Assembly (NCBI GenBank): GCA_947588605.1 | Contig: CANPYK010000005.1 | Span: 39,249 to 103,248, forward strand | Source of the DNA: an uncultured Oscillospiraceae bacterium | GTDB lineage: Bacteria; Bacillota; Clostridia; Oscillospirales; Oscillospiraceae | Length of the DNA stretch: 64,000 bases | Direction of reading: 5' to 3' | Shown: in pieces, positions 9,753 through 18,317 of the stretch | Position numbering within the stretch: the stretch's first letter is position 1 | How the letters are laid out: each line of letters starts with the position of its first letter | Made by a program: the position numbers and the translations under genes | Notes under the pieces: model-generated | Database searches by the model: none | What the model saw: only the letters and a program-made list of their open reading frames with translations | Told to the model about the DNA's origin: nothing

Positions 9753-10786
9753 AGCTCCATCCTCGTGTCCGACCGGACGACCTCACCGCAGACGTAGGCG
9801 TCCTCGCCGGCGGCTTTCAGGACCTCCACGGCCTTCGCCGCGTCCTCGGGGGCGACAATGACGGTCATGCCCACGCCCATGTTGTAGACGTTGAACATCT
9901 CCCGCTCCGGCACGTTCCCGAGGCGGGCCATAAGGCCGAAGATGGGGAGAATTTGGAGGCTGGATTTCTGGATCTTCGCCCCCAGCCCCTCCGGGAGGGC
10001 CCGGGGGATGTTCTCATAAAACCCGCCGCCGGTGATGTGGGCCACGGATTTGACCTTCACGGCGTCCATAAGCGCCAAAATGGGCTTTACGTAGAGCCTG
10101 GTGGGGGTCAGCAGGACCTCGCCGATGGGCCTGCCGCCCAGCTCGTCAAAGGTGTCGGTGAGCTTTGTCCCGGAATCGGCCAAAATCTTCCGCACCAGCG
10201 AAAACCCGTTGGAGTGGACGCCGCTGGACTTGAGGGCGACGATGGCGTCCCCCTCCCGGACGGAATCGGGCCTCAGCACCTTCTCCCTGTCCACGATGCC
10301 CACGGCGAAGCCGGCCAGATCGTACTCCTCCTCGGGCATGAGGCCGGGATGCTCGGCGGTCTCGCCGCCGATGAGGGCGCAGCCCGAGCGGACGCACCCC
10401 TCGGCCACGCCGCCCACGATGGCGGCGATCTTCTCCGGGATGTTGCGCCCGCAGGCGATGTAATCGAGGAAGAAGAGGGGCTTTGCGCCGCAGCAGATGA
10501 TGTCGTTGACGCACATGGCCACGCAGTCGATGCCCACGGTGTCGTGCCTGTCCAGCTCAAAGGCCAGCTTGATCTTCGTCCCCACGCCGTCGGTGCCGGA
10601 GACAAGCACCGGCTCCTTCATCCCGGCGAGATTCGGCACGAACGTCCCGCCGAAGCCGCCGATGTCGTCGTCCGCGCCGGGGATCACCGTGCGACGGACG
10701 TGCTTTTTCATGAGCTCCACGGCCTTATACCCCGCCGTGATGTCCACCCCCGCGGAGGCGTAAAAATCGGACTTGGACTCGTTCAT
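9746..10786 (-). CDS. purM: Phosphoribosylformylglycinamidine cyclo-ligase (AIR synthetase)
   Basis: 346 aa. It converts FGAM to AIR with ATP. The N-terminus YASAGVDITAGYKAVELMK, the DGVGTK signature (TDGVGTKIKLAF) and the C-terminal HITGGGFYENIPRAL are hallmark PurM motifs. It is 3 bp downstream of the purF-like gene and overlaps purN. Confidence 0.97.
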   Translation of the reverse strand: MNESKSDFYASAGVDITAGYKAVELMKKHVRRTVIPGADDDIGGFGGTFVPNLAGMKEPVLVSGTDGVGTKIKLAFELDRHDTVGIDCVAMCVNDIICCGAKPLFFLDYIACGRNIPEKIAAIVGGVAEGCVRSGCALIGGETAEHPGLMPEEEYDLAGFAVGIVDREKVLRPDSVREGDAIVALKSSGVHSNGFSLVRKILADSGTKLTDTFDELGGRPIGEVLLTPTRLYVKPILALMDAVKVKSVAHITGGGFYENIPRALPEGLGAKIQKSSLQILPIFGLMARLGNVPEREMFNVYNMGVGMTVIVAPEDAAKAVEVLKAAGEDAYVCGEVVRSDTRMELC

Positions 10787-10789
10787 GGC

Positions 10790-12214
10790 TCATTCCTCCC
10801 CGTTCCAGCAGTAGGTGCAAAGCTTGCACTTATCGATCCCGATGGCGCTCAGCGTCCCGTCCAGGGTCTGGTACTCCAGCGAATCGAACTTCAGCGTCTT
10901 GCAGATGTGCTCCCGCATGGCGCGGCCCCGCGCCGTGGTGCCGTCCACGTACTCGTCGGCGTGCTGGAAGCCCTCGTCGCCCTCCAGGGCCTTCATGGTG
11001 CGGCGGGCGATAAGCTCCATTTCACTGGTGGAGCGGGAGAAGTTGAGGTACTTGCACCCGTACATGATGGGCGGGCAGGCCGAGCGCATATGGAGCTCCT
11101 TGGCCCCGTTGTTGCGGAGGAAGTCCACGGTCCCGGCAAGCTGCGTGCCCCGGACGATGGAGTCGTCCACAAAGAGGAGCTTCTTGCCCTCGATGAGCTC
11201 GTGGACGGGGATGAGCTTCATTTTCGCCACCTGATTGCGGATCTCCTGCCGGTAGGGCATGAAGCTCCGGGGCCAGGTGGGGGTGTATTTGATGAAGGGC
11301 CGGGCGTAGTCGATGCCCGACTCATTGGAGTAGCCAATGGCGTGGCCCACGCCGGAGTCCGGCACGCCGCAGACATAATCGACCTCCGGGATGCCGTTGT
11401 GCTCCCGGTCATACTTGGCCATGAGCCGCCCGTTTTTGGCGCGGCTGACCTCCACGTTGGAGCCCTCGTACCGGCTGTTGGGGTAGCCGTAGTAGGTCCA
11501 GAGGAACGTGCAGATCTTCATCCGCTCCCCCGGCGCGGCCAGCTGCTCCACGCCGTCGGCGGTGATCCGGACGATCTCCGCCGGGCCCAGGTCCCGGACG
11601 TGCCGGTAGCCCAGCTTTTCAAAGGCGAAGGACTCAAAGCTCACGCAGTACCCGTCCTCGTTTTGCCCCAGGATGATGGGCAGACGCCCCTCCCTGTCCC
11701 GGGCGGCAATCATCTCACCCTTGTCGGTGAGGAGGAGAAGGGACACCGTCCCCTCGATCTTCTCCTGGGCGAAGCGGATGCCGTCCTCAAAGGTCCTCTG
11801 CTGGTTGATGAGCGCCGCCACAAGCTCGCACTGGTTCACCTTCCCGCCGCCCATGGCCTCGAAGTGGCCGTAGGTGGCGTCCAAAAAGCGGTTCGCCAGG
11901 TCCTCCTGGTTGCGGATGATGCCCACCATGCTCACGGCGTAGGTCCCCAGGTGCGAGCGGACCAGCAGCGGCTGGGGGTCGGTGTCGGAGATGCACCCGA
12001 TGCAGCTCGATCCCGTAAGGTCCGCCGCGTCCTGCTCAAACTTCGTCCGGAAGGGCGTGTTCTCGATGTTGTGGATCTCCCGCTGGAGCCCGTCCTCCGG
12101 GTTCCAGGCCGCCATGCCGCCCCGGCGGGTGCCGAGGTGGGAATGGTAGTCCGTCCCGAAGAACACATCCCACACCGCGTTCCGTTTGCTTGTCACGCCA
12201 AAAAATCCGCCCAT
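10790..12214 (-). CDS. purF: PurF-like amidophosphoribosyltransferase lacking the N-terminal cysteine
   Basis: 474 aa. In the operon it takes the place of PurF, which makes phosphoribosylamine from PRPP. The PRPP motif is intact ([14 protein letters not shown], about residue 340), and C-terminal cysteines (CKLCTYCW) resemble the Fe-S ligands of Bacillus-type PurF. The family's catalytic Cys should directly follow the start Met (CGVFG), but here the protein begins MGGFFGV: Gly replaces Cys. The ATG has AAAGGAG at good spacing and no better upstream start exists. The glutaminase half should therefore be inactive. It may use free ammonia or another glutaminase (inference). Confidence 0.85.
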   Translation of the reverse strand: MGGFFGVTSKRNAVWDVFFGTDYHSHLGTRRGGMAAWNPEDGLQREIHNIENTPFRTKFEQDAADLTGSSCIGCISDTDPQPLLVRSHLGTYAVSMVGIIRNQEDLANRFLDATYGHFEAMGGGKVNQCELVAALINQQRTFEDGIRFAQEKIEGTVSLLLLTDKGEMIAARDREGRLPIILGQNEDGYCVSFESFAFEKLGYRHVRDLGPAEIVRITADGVEQLAAPGERMKICTFLWTYYGYPNSRYEGSNVEVSRAKNGRLMAKYDREHNGIPEVDYVCGVPDSGVGHAIGYSNESGIDYARPFIKYTPTWPRSFMPYRQEIRNQVAKMKLIPVHELIEGKKLLFVDDSIVRGTQLAGTVDFLRNNGAKELHMRSACPPIMYGCKYLNFSRSTSEMELIARRTMKALEGDEGFQHADEYVDGTTARGRAMREHICKTLKFDSLEYQTLDGTLSAIGIDKCKLCTYCWNGEE

Positions 12215-12241
12215 ATGCTCTCCTTTATCAAAAAATAAAAT

Positions 12242-12736
12242 TCAGTGCCTGAACTTTTCCGCAAGCTCCGCGTCCGCGGCCAAAACCTTCTCCGCCCCGG
12301 CCTTGCGGGCCGCGTCCAGCTTGTCCGCGAGCTGCCCGTCCTCCACGGCCAAAATCTCCACAGCCAGCAGGGCCGCGTTCTGCGCGCCGTTGACGGCGAC
12401 GGTGGCCACGGGGATGCCGGAGGGCATCTGGACGGTGGCGAGAAGCGCGTCCATCCCGTCCAGCACCGGCCCCTTGCAGGGGATGCCGATGACCGGGAGG
12501 GTGGTGTTGGCGGCCACGGCTCCCGCCAGGTGCGCGGCCATGCCGGCGGCGCAGATGAGCGCCCCGAAGCCGTTGACCCGGGCATTGCGCGCGAAGTCCC
12601 GCGCCTCCTCCGGCGTGCGGTGGGCCGAGTAGACGTGGGCCTCAAAGGGCACGCCGTATTCCCGCAGCACCGCGAAGGCCTTCTCCACCACGGGCAGGTC
12701 GCTGGCGCTGCCCATCAGGATTCCCACTTTTTTCAT
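12242..12736 (-). CDS. purE: N5-carboxyaminoimidazole ribonucleotide mutase
   Basis: 164 aa, class I PurE size. It converts N5-CAIR to CAIR. The N-terminus [16 protein letters not shown] and the SAHRTPEEA motif (catalytic Ser and His) are typical, with [15 protein letters not shown] downstream. It is the first gene of the eight-gene purine operon and is preceded by AAGGAG. purK, purC and purB are not in the window. Confidence 0.97.
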   Translation of the reverse strand: MKKVGILMGSASDLPVVEKAFAVLREYGVPFEAHVYSAHRTPEEARDFARNARVNGFGALICAAGMAAHLAGAVAANTTLPVIGIPCKGPVLDGMDALLATVQMPSGIPVATVAVNGAQNAALLAVEILAVEDGQLADKLDAARKAGAEKVLAADAELAEKFRH

Positions 12737-12759
12737 AGCGTCTCCTTAAAATAAAAATT

Positions 12760-12783
12760 CCGACCTATCGTCTTCGCGGTCGG
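12760..12783 (-). promoter_or_regulatory. Leader hairpin upstream of purE
   Basis: Within the short leader, CCGACC and GGTCGG pair across a 12-nt loop and are followed on the minus strand by AATTTTTATTTT, just before the purE ribosome site. This could be a weak attenuator or an mRNA-stability hairpin. No known riboswitch consensus is visible. Confidence 0.4.
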
Positions 12784-12802
12784 GCACAGGTTGTCTACAT
12801 CT

Positions 12803-12831
12803 ATTATAGGGTAGGAAATTCCCGTCGTCAA
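12803..12831 (-). promoter_or_regulatory. Promoter of the purine operon
   Basis: Minus-strand TTGACG (12831-12826), 17-bp spacer, TATAAT (12808-12803). The expected leader before purE is about 60 nt, too short for a purine riboswitch aptamer plus expression platform. Confidence 0.88.
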
Positions 12832-13012
12832 GGGCAAAACTCGCCTCCCGACAAAGCTTGTATCTTTGAATAACGAACCCCCCGCCAAACGCCCCCGGAT
12901 TCAACAGTTTTCTTGCGGGAAACGTGGGCGAAACGGTAAGACACACGTAAGACACAAAATATTTTTCCGCGTTTTTTCCTTCGATCAGAACGGTCCGCCC
13001 CTCCTCCGGCAC

Positions 13013-13046
13013 AAAAAACCGCCCCGCGGCATATGCCGCGGGGCGG
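13013..13046 (-). terminator. Terminator of the large SLH gene
   Basis: A perfect 28-bp palindrome (arms CCGCCCCGCGGCAT) at 13019-13046 is followed on the minus strand by six T residues. It lies about 35 bp past the SLH stop. Confidence 0.92.
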
Positions 13047-13078
13047 AAAAACGGTTAAGTTTTAGGTGACGGCTGGGT

Positions 13079-15679
13079 TTACTGAGTGACTCCGGGGTTG
13101 ATGACGATGAGGACAACCTTCGCGTCAGCGGCGGTAGCTTCCTTGTTGAAGTACAGACTCACGGTGTCGTCAACTTCAACGAAGTCAGGCTCGTAAGTGA
13201 ACAGGACACTAGAGGTCCTGTTGACAACAACGCAGGCATCGACCAGATTGTACTGTGTATTGGTCCCTTCGACCTCGACAATGACGAAGGAGTTGTCAAC
13301 AACCTTGACTTTGCCGCTCTTGCTGTTGGCTGCGGCAACAGGAGTTGCGCTTTCAAGAGCGCCTTCCTTAAGCTCCAGGTTGAACACCTTGCCCCTATTG
13401 GCATCGGTCAGATCCGGAATGTTTGTTTTCGCAGTGTACTCAGTCACAGCGGTGCCGGTATAGAAGGAGTGGGCAACTCCGTCAGCAGTCTCTTCACCCT
13501 TGCCGAGATAGATGGCGTAGTTCACAGGAATAGTGGGCTCAACGTAGTCGTCAATGATGATAATGGTCGAGACAACATTGGTGGTACCCTGCATGATAAC
13601 GATCGCTTTCTTCGTGGCCGCGACGACCGGGAACCCGGAGATGCCGGTGTAAGTGGAGATCGTTGCACCGTCTTTATTCTTGTTCATAGTGAAGGTGGTG
13701 ACAACCGTGTTGCTGTTCGCATACTTGCCAGTCGTAATCTCAGACTTGTTCTTCTCGAGGGTCACCTGATCAAGAGAAAGATTTTCACCGAGGCAGTAAT
13801 CGCCGTCCACATCATAGTACGGATAAACACCGGGAACAAACTCAGCGTCATTCCATGTGGTCTTGCCATCCGCCGCCTTAGTGGTCGATTTAACTACAGT
13901 CGTGGTGGGAGCGCCCTTCTTGTTCGCATAGACCCATCTGCCATTGATATCCTTGGTGATCGCCAGATCGACCACGGAAACCTTACCGTCAGAAAGGCTG
14001 ATGACCTTCGCCTGAGCCTTAGCGTCAATATCCTTGCCATTGGTCCCAAACAGGTCGTCGCCATCTGTCTTGTCAGCGCCCTCAGCGGCCACATCAAGCA
14101 CGTAGACATATTTGGTCTCGGGGTCGTCGACCTTACCGGCAGCGACGGCTACGATATAACCGTAGTTGTCCAGATAATAGGTGTTGGTAACAGGGGGAGT
14201 TGCAAGCTTGAGTTCGGCCGTGGTCCCAATGGTAAGATTGTTGTTGTTCTTGGAAAGAGTATAGGCTTCTCCGTCAACGCGGACATAGGCATTGTTGGAA
14301 CCGACGGCGGTGATCACACCGCTGATGGAGTTGGCGAGGGTAACGACCTGAACCTGCTTGCCAGCCTCACCGTCCTTATCGACGGTGTAGAGAACGACGT
14401 TGCCCTTCTTATAGGCGTCGGTCACGTAAGTGTACTCTCCGCTGGCACCAAGCTTGATATAAGCGGGCTGAGCATCGGTGGTGCCGGTGGCGGGGACCGC
14501 CTTTACAATGTCTGCGTCGGTGAGAACATCAACATAGGTGTTGACGATCACGGCCTTGAAGCTGTCAGTGCCCTTCTTGTAGATCTCAACAAGGCTTCCG
14601 TTGCCGCCCAGCGGAGTGGTTGTAGCAGTGGCAACGCTGTACTTACCAGCGGTAGCGTTGTAGGTTGTGTCAGAAACAGTTTCGCCGTCTTCGACGATCT
14701 CAAGGGAAATCTCCTTTACCTTGCTGCTGTAGCCAAGGGCGCTCATAAGCTCGGAGGCGGTAGGCGCCTTGCCCTCAAACTTGGCAACAGGCGTGCCGTC
14801 AATAACGACCTTGACATTCCCGTTCGCGGTGTAGGTGGTGGTGGGACGGCCAAACGCGTCGGTCGTGGTGTTCACGGACCTAAGTCCGTAGACTTTATCG
14901 CCAAGGGACCCAACAATGGTCTTAATCTCTTCGAGTTTGGCGTTGGTAACCCCTGTCCCCGGACTAACGAGAGCTGCCATGGCCTGCATCTCGCTGGACC
15001 CGCTGTAAACCACGATTTCCTTTTCTACACCATTTTCCGTACGCGTACCTTTTACCGTATAGTTAACAGCAACCGTGGTATCGACCTCGGACATCAGCGC
15101 GTTGAAGGCCATCTGGATCGCGTCGTCACGGGTGAGGGGCTCGGAAAGGTCCAAATCGTCAAGCTCCTTGAGCAGGCCGGACTTGGCGGCGTTCAGGCTG
15201 ACGTCGATGGTCCAGTTGGGGCCGGTGTACTGGCCGTCAATACCCATGGCGACCAGAAGCATCTTCGCGAACTGATGACCGGTGAGATCGCTGAGCGGGT
15301 CATACTTGTTGTTGCCAACACCGCCGATAATTCCGGCGGAAGCGCCGTAGGCAATGTAGCCGGCAGCCCAGTTTCCGGCAGGAACATCGTCAAAGGGACT
15401 GACGTTGTTGTCGAGGTACTTGGCGTTGCTTCCAAGGACGGTCTCAACAACGATCTTGGCGCCCTGATCGCGCTTGAGAATCTCCTTGGGCGCAAGCTCG
15501 CCTTTCTCATTGCCGCCCAGGATTCCCAGCGCCGTCAGTACCTTCGCGGCGGTGGTGTGCTCGACATCATCCTTGTCGGTGTAATCATCGTAGTCGATCG
15601 CGCTCGCGGGAATCACGAGCACGCCGACTACCATGACTACCGCCAAGACCAAGCACAGGGTCTTTTTCAGAGTCTTCAT
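13079..15679 (-). CDS. Large S-layer homology (SLH) domain protein, candidate S-layer protein
   Basis: 866 aa, exported. An N-terminal signal peptide (MKTLKKTLCLVLAVVMVVG, then PASA) is followed by three SLH-like units in about the first 220 residues; the clearest is FDDVPAGNWAAGYIAYGASA. SLH units bind secondary cell-wall polymer. The remaining 640 residues are Thr/Val/Asp-rich, beta-type and unrecognised. The true start is the ATG at 15679, with AAGGAGG 8 bp upstream; the 75 codons open further upstream lack a ribosome site. Codon choice is visibly less GC-rich than in neighbours, as expected for a very highly expressed or transferred gene. It ends at a strong terminator. Confidence 0.9.
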   Translation of the reverse strand: MKTLKKTLCLVLAVVMVVGVLVIPASAIDYDDYTDKDDVEHTTAAKVLTALGILGGNEKGELAPKEILKRDQGAKIVVETVLGSNAKYLDNNVSPFDDVPAGNWAAGYIAYGASAGIIGGVGNNKYDPLSDLTGHQFAKMLLVAMGIDGQYTGPNWTIDVSLNAAKSGLLKELDDLDLSEPLTRDDAIQMAFNALMSEVDTTVAVNYTVKGTRTENGVEKEIVVYSGSSEMQAMAALVSPGTGVTNAKLEEIKTIVGSLGDKVYGLRSVNTTTDAFGRPTTTYTANGNVKVVIDGTPVAKFEGKAPTASELMSALGYSSKVKEISLEIVEDGETVSDTTYNATAGKYSVATATTTPLGGNGSLVEIYKKGTDSFKAVIVNTYVDVLTDADIVKAVPATGTTDAQPAYIKLGASGEYTYVTDAYKKGNVVLYTVDKDGEAGKQVQVVTLANSISGVITAVGSNNAYVRVDGEAYTLSKNNNNLTIGTTAELKLATPPVTNTYYLDNYGYIVAVAAGKVDDPETKYVYVLDVAAEGADKTDGDDLFGTNGKDIDAKAQAKVISLSDGKVSVVDLAITKDINGRWVYANKKGAPTTTVVKSTTKAADGKTTWNDAEFVPGVYPYYDVDGDYCLGENLSLDQVTLEKNKSEITTGKYANSNTVVTTFTMNKNKDGATISTYTGISGFPVVAATKKAIVIMQGTTNVVSTIIIIDDYVEPTIPVNYAIYLGKGEETADGVAHSFYTGTAVTEYTAKTNIPDLTDANRGKVFNLELKEGALESATPVAAANSKSGKVKVVDNSFVIVEVEGTNTQYNLVDACVVVNRTSSVLFTYEPDFVEVDDTVSLYFNKEATAADAKVVLIVINPGVTQ

Positions 15680-15842
15680 GTAGTGTTTCCTCCTTAATAA
15701 CACCGCGGGTTTGGGCGGATCGGACTTTTCGCGGGTCGTAGGCGGCGGTTTTGGGGCGGGGCAGTGAAAATCCGCATTTTTGGAGGGCAAATTTTTCGGC
15801 GCTTGTGTCTTACGCGTGACTTTAACAGGAATTCCCAAATCA

Positions 15843-15872
15843 TTGACTTTTCTGTAGAGTGTATGGTATAAT
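15843..15872 (+). promoter_or_regulatory. Distal promoter upstream of the oxoamine synthase gene
   Basis: TTGACT (15843-15848), 18-bp spacer, TATAAT (15867-15872). Confidence 0.65.
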
Positions 15873-15929
15873 GAAAAGTTTATCTTTCTATCTGCGCCGG
15901 ACATATTTCTTAAAAATGTCGCATTAATC

Positions 15930-15958
15930 TTGACAATGGCGCTTTTTTGCGGTACATT
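15930..15958 (+). promoter_or_regulatory. Proximal promoter upstream of the oxoamine synthase gene
   Basis: TTGACA (15930-15935), 17-bp spacer, TACATT (15953-15958), about 38 bp before the start codon. The consensus -35 makes this the better candidate of the two. Confidence 0.6.
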
Positions 15959-15995
15959 ATGAGAGATTACATAAAATCAAAAGGAGGGCACACCT

Positions 15996-17183
15996 ATGAT
16001 CGATATATTCAAAAAACTGGAGCACGGCAACGTCCAGGCCGCCGAGGCGCGGCGGCAGGGGGTCTACCCCTATTTCCACGCGCTGGAATCCCGGCAGGAC
16101 GTGGAGGTCATCATGGAGGGCAAGCGCCGCATCATGCTGGGGTCCAACAACTACTTAGGGCTGACCACCAACCCCGAGGTCATCGAGGCCGGCGTCAAGG
16201 CCATCGAGAAATACGGCACCGGCTGTTCCGGCTCCCGGTTTTTGAACGGCACGCTGGAGCTCCACCTGGAGCTGGAGGACAAGCTGGCCAAATTCCTGGG
16301 CAAGGAGGGCGTTGTCACCTTCTCCACCGGGTTCCAGTCGAACCTCGGCATCATCTCCTGCGTGGTGGGCCGGGGGGATTACGTGATTTGCGACCGGGAG
16401 AACCACGCCAGCATCTACGACGGCTGCAAGCTCTCCTACGGCACCATGCTCCGCTATCACCACGCGGACATGGCGGACTTAGAGCGGCAGCTCCAGAAGG
16501 TCCCCGACGAGGCCGGCGCCCTCATCGTCACCGACGGCGTCTTCTCCATGGGCGGCGATATCGCCAAGCTCCCGGAGATCGTGGCCCTCGCCAAGAAGTA
16601 CGGCGCGCGGGTGATGGTGGACGACGCCCACGCCCTGGGCGTCATCGGCAAGGGCGGCCGGGGCTCGGCCAGCTACTTTGGCCTTGAGAAGGATGTGGAC
16701 ATCTACATGGGCACCTTCTCCAAGTCCCTGGCGTCCCTGGGCGGCTACATGGCGGCGGACGCCAACGTGTGCGACTACGTGCGCCACGGCTCCCGGCCCT
16801 TCATCTTCTCCGCCTCCATCACCCCGGCCTCCTGCGCCACGGCCATGGCGGCGCTGGACCAGCTCATCCGGCACCCCGAGCTCGTGGATAACCTCCAGAA
16901 CATCGCCGCTTACTTCCGCCAGCTTCTCAAGGAACGCGGCGTCAAGATCCGCGAGTCCCAAACGCCCATCGTGCCCATCTATACATACGAAATGGCGGAC
17001 ACCCTGCTCATCACCAAGCAGCTCTACGACGCCGGCGTCTATGTCAACTCCTCCATTCCCCCCGCGGTGGCCCCCCACGAGTGCCTCCTGCGCACCTCCC
17101 TCATGGCCACCCACACCAAGGCCCTGGTGGAGGAGGCCGCCGACATCATCCGGTCCGTCCTCCATCAAAACGGCCTATGCTGA
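15996..17183 (+). CDS. PLP-dependent alpha-oxoamine synthase (serine palmitoyltransferase/KBL/BioF family)
   Basis: 395 aa. These enzymes condense an amino acid with an acyl-CoA, releasing CO2, to give an aminoketone. Visible family signatures are GSNNYLGL near the N-terminus, STGFQSNLG, the DDAHALGV Asp-His pair and the PLP-lysine segment GTFSKSLASLGGY. The FSKS form of the lysine motif is closer to serine palmitoyltransferases than to KBL or BioF (from memory). AAAGGAGGG precedes the ATG. The next gene, an SDR, overlaps it by 7 bp, so the two are probably coupled. Substrates are not proven; KBL (threonine degradation) is the alternative, but no threonine dehydrogenase is adjacent. Confidence 0.85.
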   Translation: MIDIFKKLEHGNVQAAEARRQGVYPYFHALESRQDVEVIMEGKRRIMLGSNNYLGLTTNPEVIEAGVKAIEKYGTGCSGSRFLNGTLELHLELEDKLAKFLGKEGVVTFSTGFQSNLGIISCVVGRGDYVICDRENHASIYDGCKLSYGTMLRYHHADMADLERQLQKVPDEAGALIVTDGVFSMGGDIAKLPEIVALAKKYGARVMVDDAHALGVIGKGGRGSASYFGLEKDVDIYMGTFSKSLASLGGYMAADANVCDYVRHGSRPFIFSASITPASCATAMAALDQLIRHPELVDNLQNIAAYFRQLLKERGVKIRESQTPIVPIYTYEMADTLLITKQLYDAGVYVNSSIPPAVAPHECLLRTSLMATHTKALVEEAADIIRSVLHQNGLC

Positions 17184-17977
17184 AGGAGAAAAAGGTCGCC
17201 CTGGTCACCGGCGGGTCCAGCGGCATCGGCCTCGCGGCGGTGAAGGCCCTCTCGGAGGCCGGCGTCACGGTCTATGAGACGAGCCGCCGGGAGATCGCCC
17301 TTCCCAACGCCGTCCACCTCCCCGGCGACGTCACCGACGAGGCGGCCATGGCGCGCGTCGTGGACACCGTCCTCGAAAAGGAGGGGCGGCTGGACATTCT
17401 CGTGTGCTGCGCGGGCTTCGGCATCTCCGGGGCGGTGGAATTTACGGACCTTACGGCGGCGAAACATCAGCTGGAGGTCAACCTCTTCGGCGTGGTCAAT
17501 GCCGTGAAGGCCGTCCTGCCCCATATGCGCTCCCGCAAGGCGGGGCGGATCGTGGTGGTCAGCTCCGTGGCCGGGGCCATTCCCATCCCCTTCCAGACCT
17601 ACTACTCCGTGTCCAAAGCGGCGCTGAACGCCTACGTCTCCGCCCTGCGCAATGAGGTCCGCCCCTACGGCGTCACCGTCACCGCCGTCCAGCCCGGGGA
17701 TATCGCCACGGGCTTCACCGACGCCCGGGAGAAATCCCCCGCCGGCGACGACGTTTACGGGGGCCGTATCGCCCGGTCCGTTTCCCGTATGGAGCGCGAC
17801 GAGCGCAACGGCATGAAGCCCGAGGCCGCCGGGGCGTACATCCGCAAACTATCCCTCCGCCGCACTGTCCCCCCCGCCTCCACCATCGGCATAAGCTACA
17901 AGGTGCTGGTGGCGCTTGCCCGCCTTTTGCCGGGGAGGCTGGTAAATTGGGTGGTGTATTTGATGTACGCGAAATAA
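17177..17977 (+). CDS. Short-chain dehydrogenase/reductase, possible 3-ketosphinganine reductase-like
   Basis: 266 aa from the ATG at 17177. It has the classical SDR layout: VTGGSSGIGLAA for NAD(P) binding near residue 10, an NNAG-like CCAGFGISG, the catalytic Ser (VVSSVAGA) and YxxxK (YYSVSKAAL), then a C-terminal hydrophobic tail (about residues 235-262) that could contact membrane. Starting inside the oxoamine synthase stop (ATGCTGA) strongly suggests a shared substrate: reduction of the aminoketone made by its partner, as in sphingoid-base synthesis (inference). Confidence 0.85.
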   Translation: MLKEKKVALVTGGSSGIGLAAVKALSEAGVTVYETSRREIALPNAVHLPGDVTDEAAMARVVDTVLEKEGRLDILVCCAGFGISGAVEFTDLTAAKHQLEVNLFGVVNAVKAVLPHMRSRKAGRIVVVSSVAGAIPIPFQTYYSVSKAALNAYVSALRNEVRPYGVTVTAVQPGDIATGFTDAREKSPAGDDVYGGRIARSVSRMERDERNGMKPEAAGAYIRKLSLRRTVPPASTIGISYKVLVALARLLPGRLVNWVVYLMYAK

Positions 17978-18317
17978 TCATTTTTCGAGCCCGCTCTGTC
18001 CTCCCACCTTCGCTTCCCCCCTGCCCCCCTCCTACGAGGAGGGGGCTTTTAAATGGTTTGCGCCGCTATGCGGCGCATTCTTTGATTTGCCCGCTGCGGC
18101 GGGGACGACCCTTCCGGCGCTTCGCGCCACCTCCCCTGAAGGGGAGGCTAAAGGGCGGGTTTAGAACCCGCCCCTACAGTTTTAAGTTGCGTTCAATTTA
18201 TGCCGTAGGGGCCGCCTCTCTTGGCGGCCCGTGTTTCTTTTTTGTAATGATTTGTAAGCCGATTTTCATGGTTTTTTCAAGCCGGCGCGGTATAATAAGG
18301 AAAAAGGGGGAGTTGTC
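17978..18317. repeat. Repeat-filled gap before the PstS-like gene
   Basis: It contains the CCTCCTACGAGGAGG module (about 18016-18047), a GGGCGGGTTTAGAACCCGCCC module (about 18152-18176) and a GTAGGGGCCGCC/GGCGGCCC module (about 18203-18230). A TATAAT at 18291-18296 lies 21 bp before the next ATG and may be its -10, though no clear -35 is visible. Confidence 0.7.

Larger units (their letters stand above)
15680..15995. other. Divergent intergenic region between SLH gene and oxoamine synthase
   Basis: About 315 bp without a gene. The plus-strand half carries two promoter-like pairs (listed separately). The SLH-side half holds its AAGGAGG site and a GC-rich leader of more than 100 bp; I could not identify a convincing promoter for the SLH gene. 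None of the dispersed palindromic repeats are present. Confidence 0.6.

Noticed and set aside
12737..12860. Guanine/PurR-type riboswitch before purE
   Set aside because: Leader from the predicted start is only about 60 nt and lacks the aptamer consensus.
12746..13012. 88-aa minus ORF upstream of purE
   Set aside because: It covers the purE promoter and leader, has no ribosome site and no recognisable domain.
13079..15904. N-terminal 75-codon extension of the SLH protein
   Set aside because: The ATG at 15679 has a strong ribosome site and begins a signal peptide; the extension would bury it.
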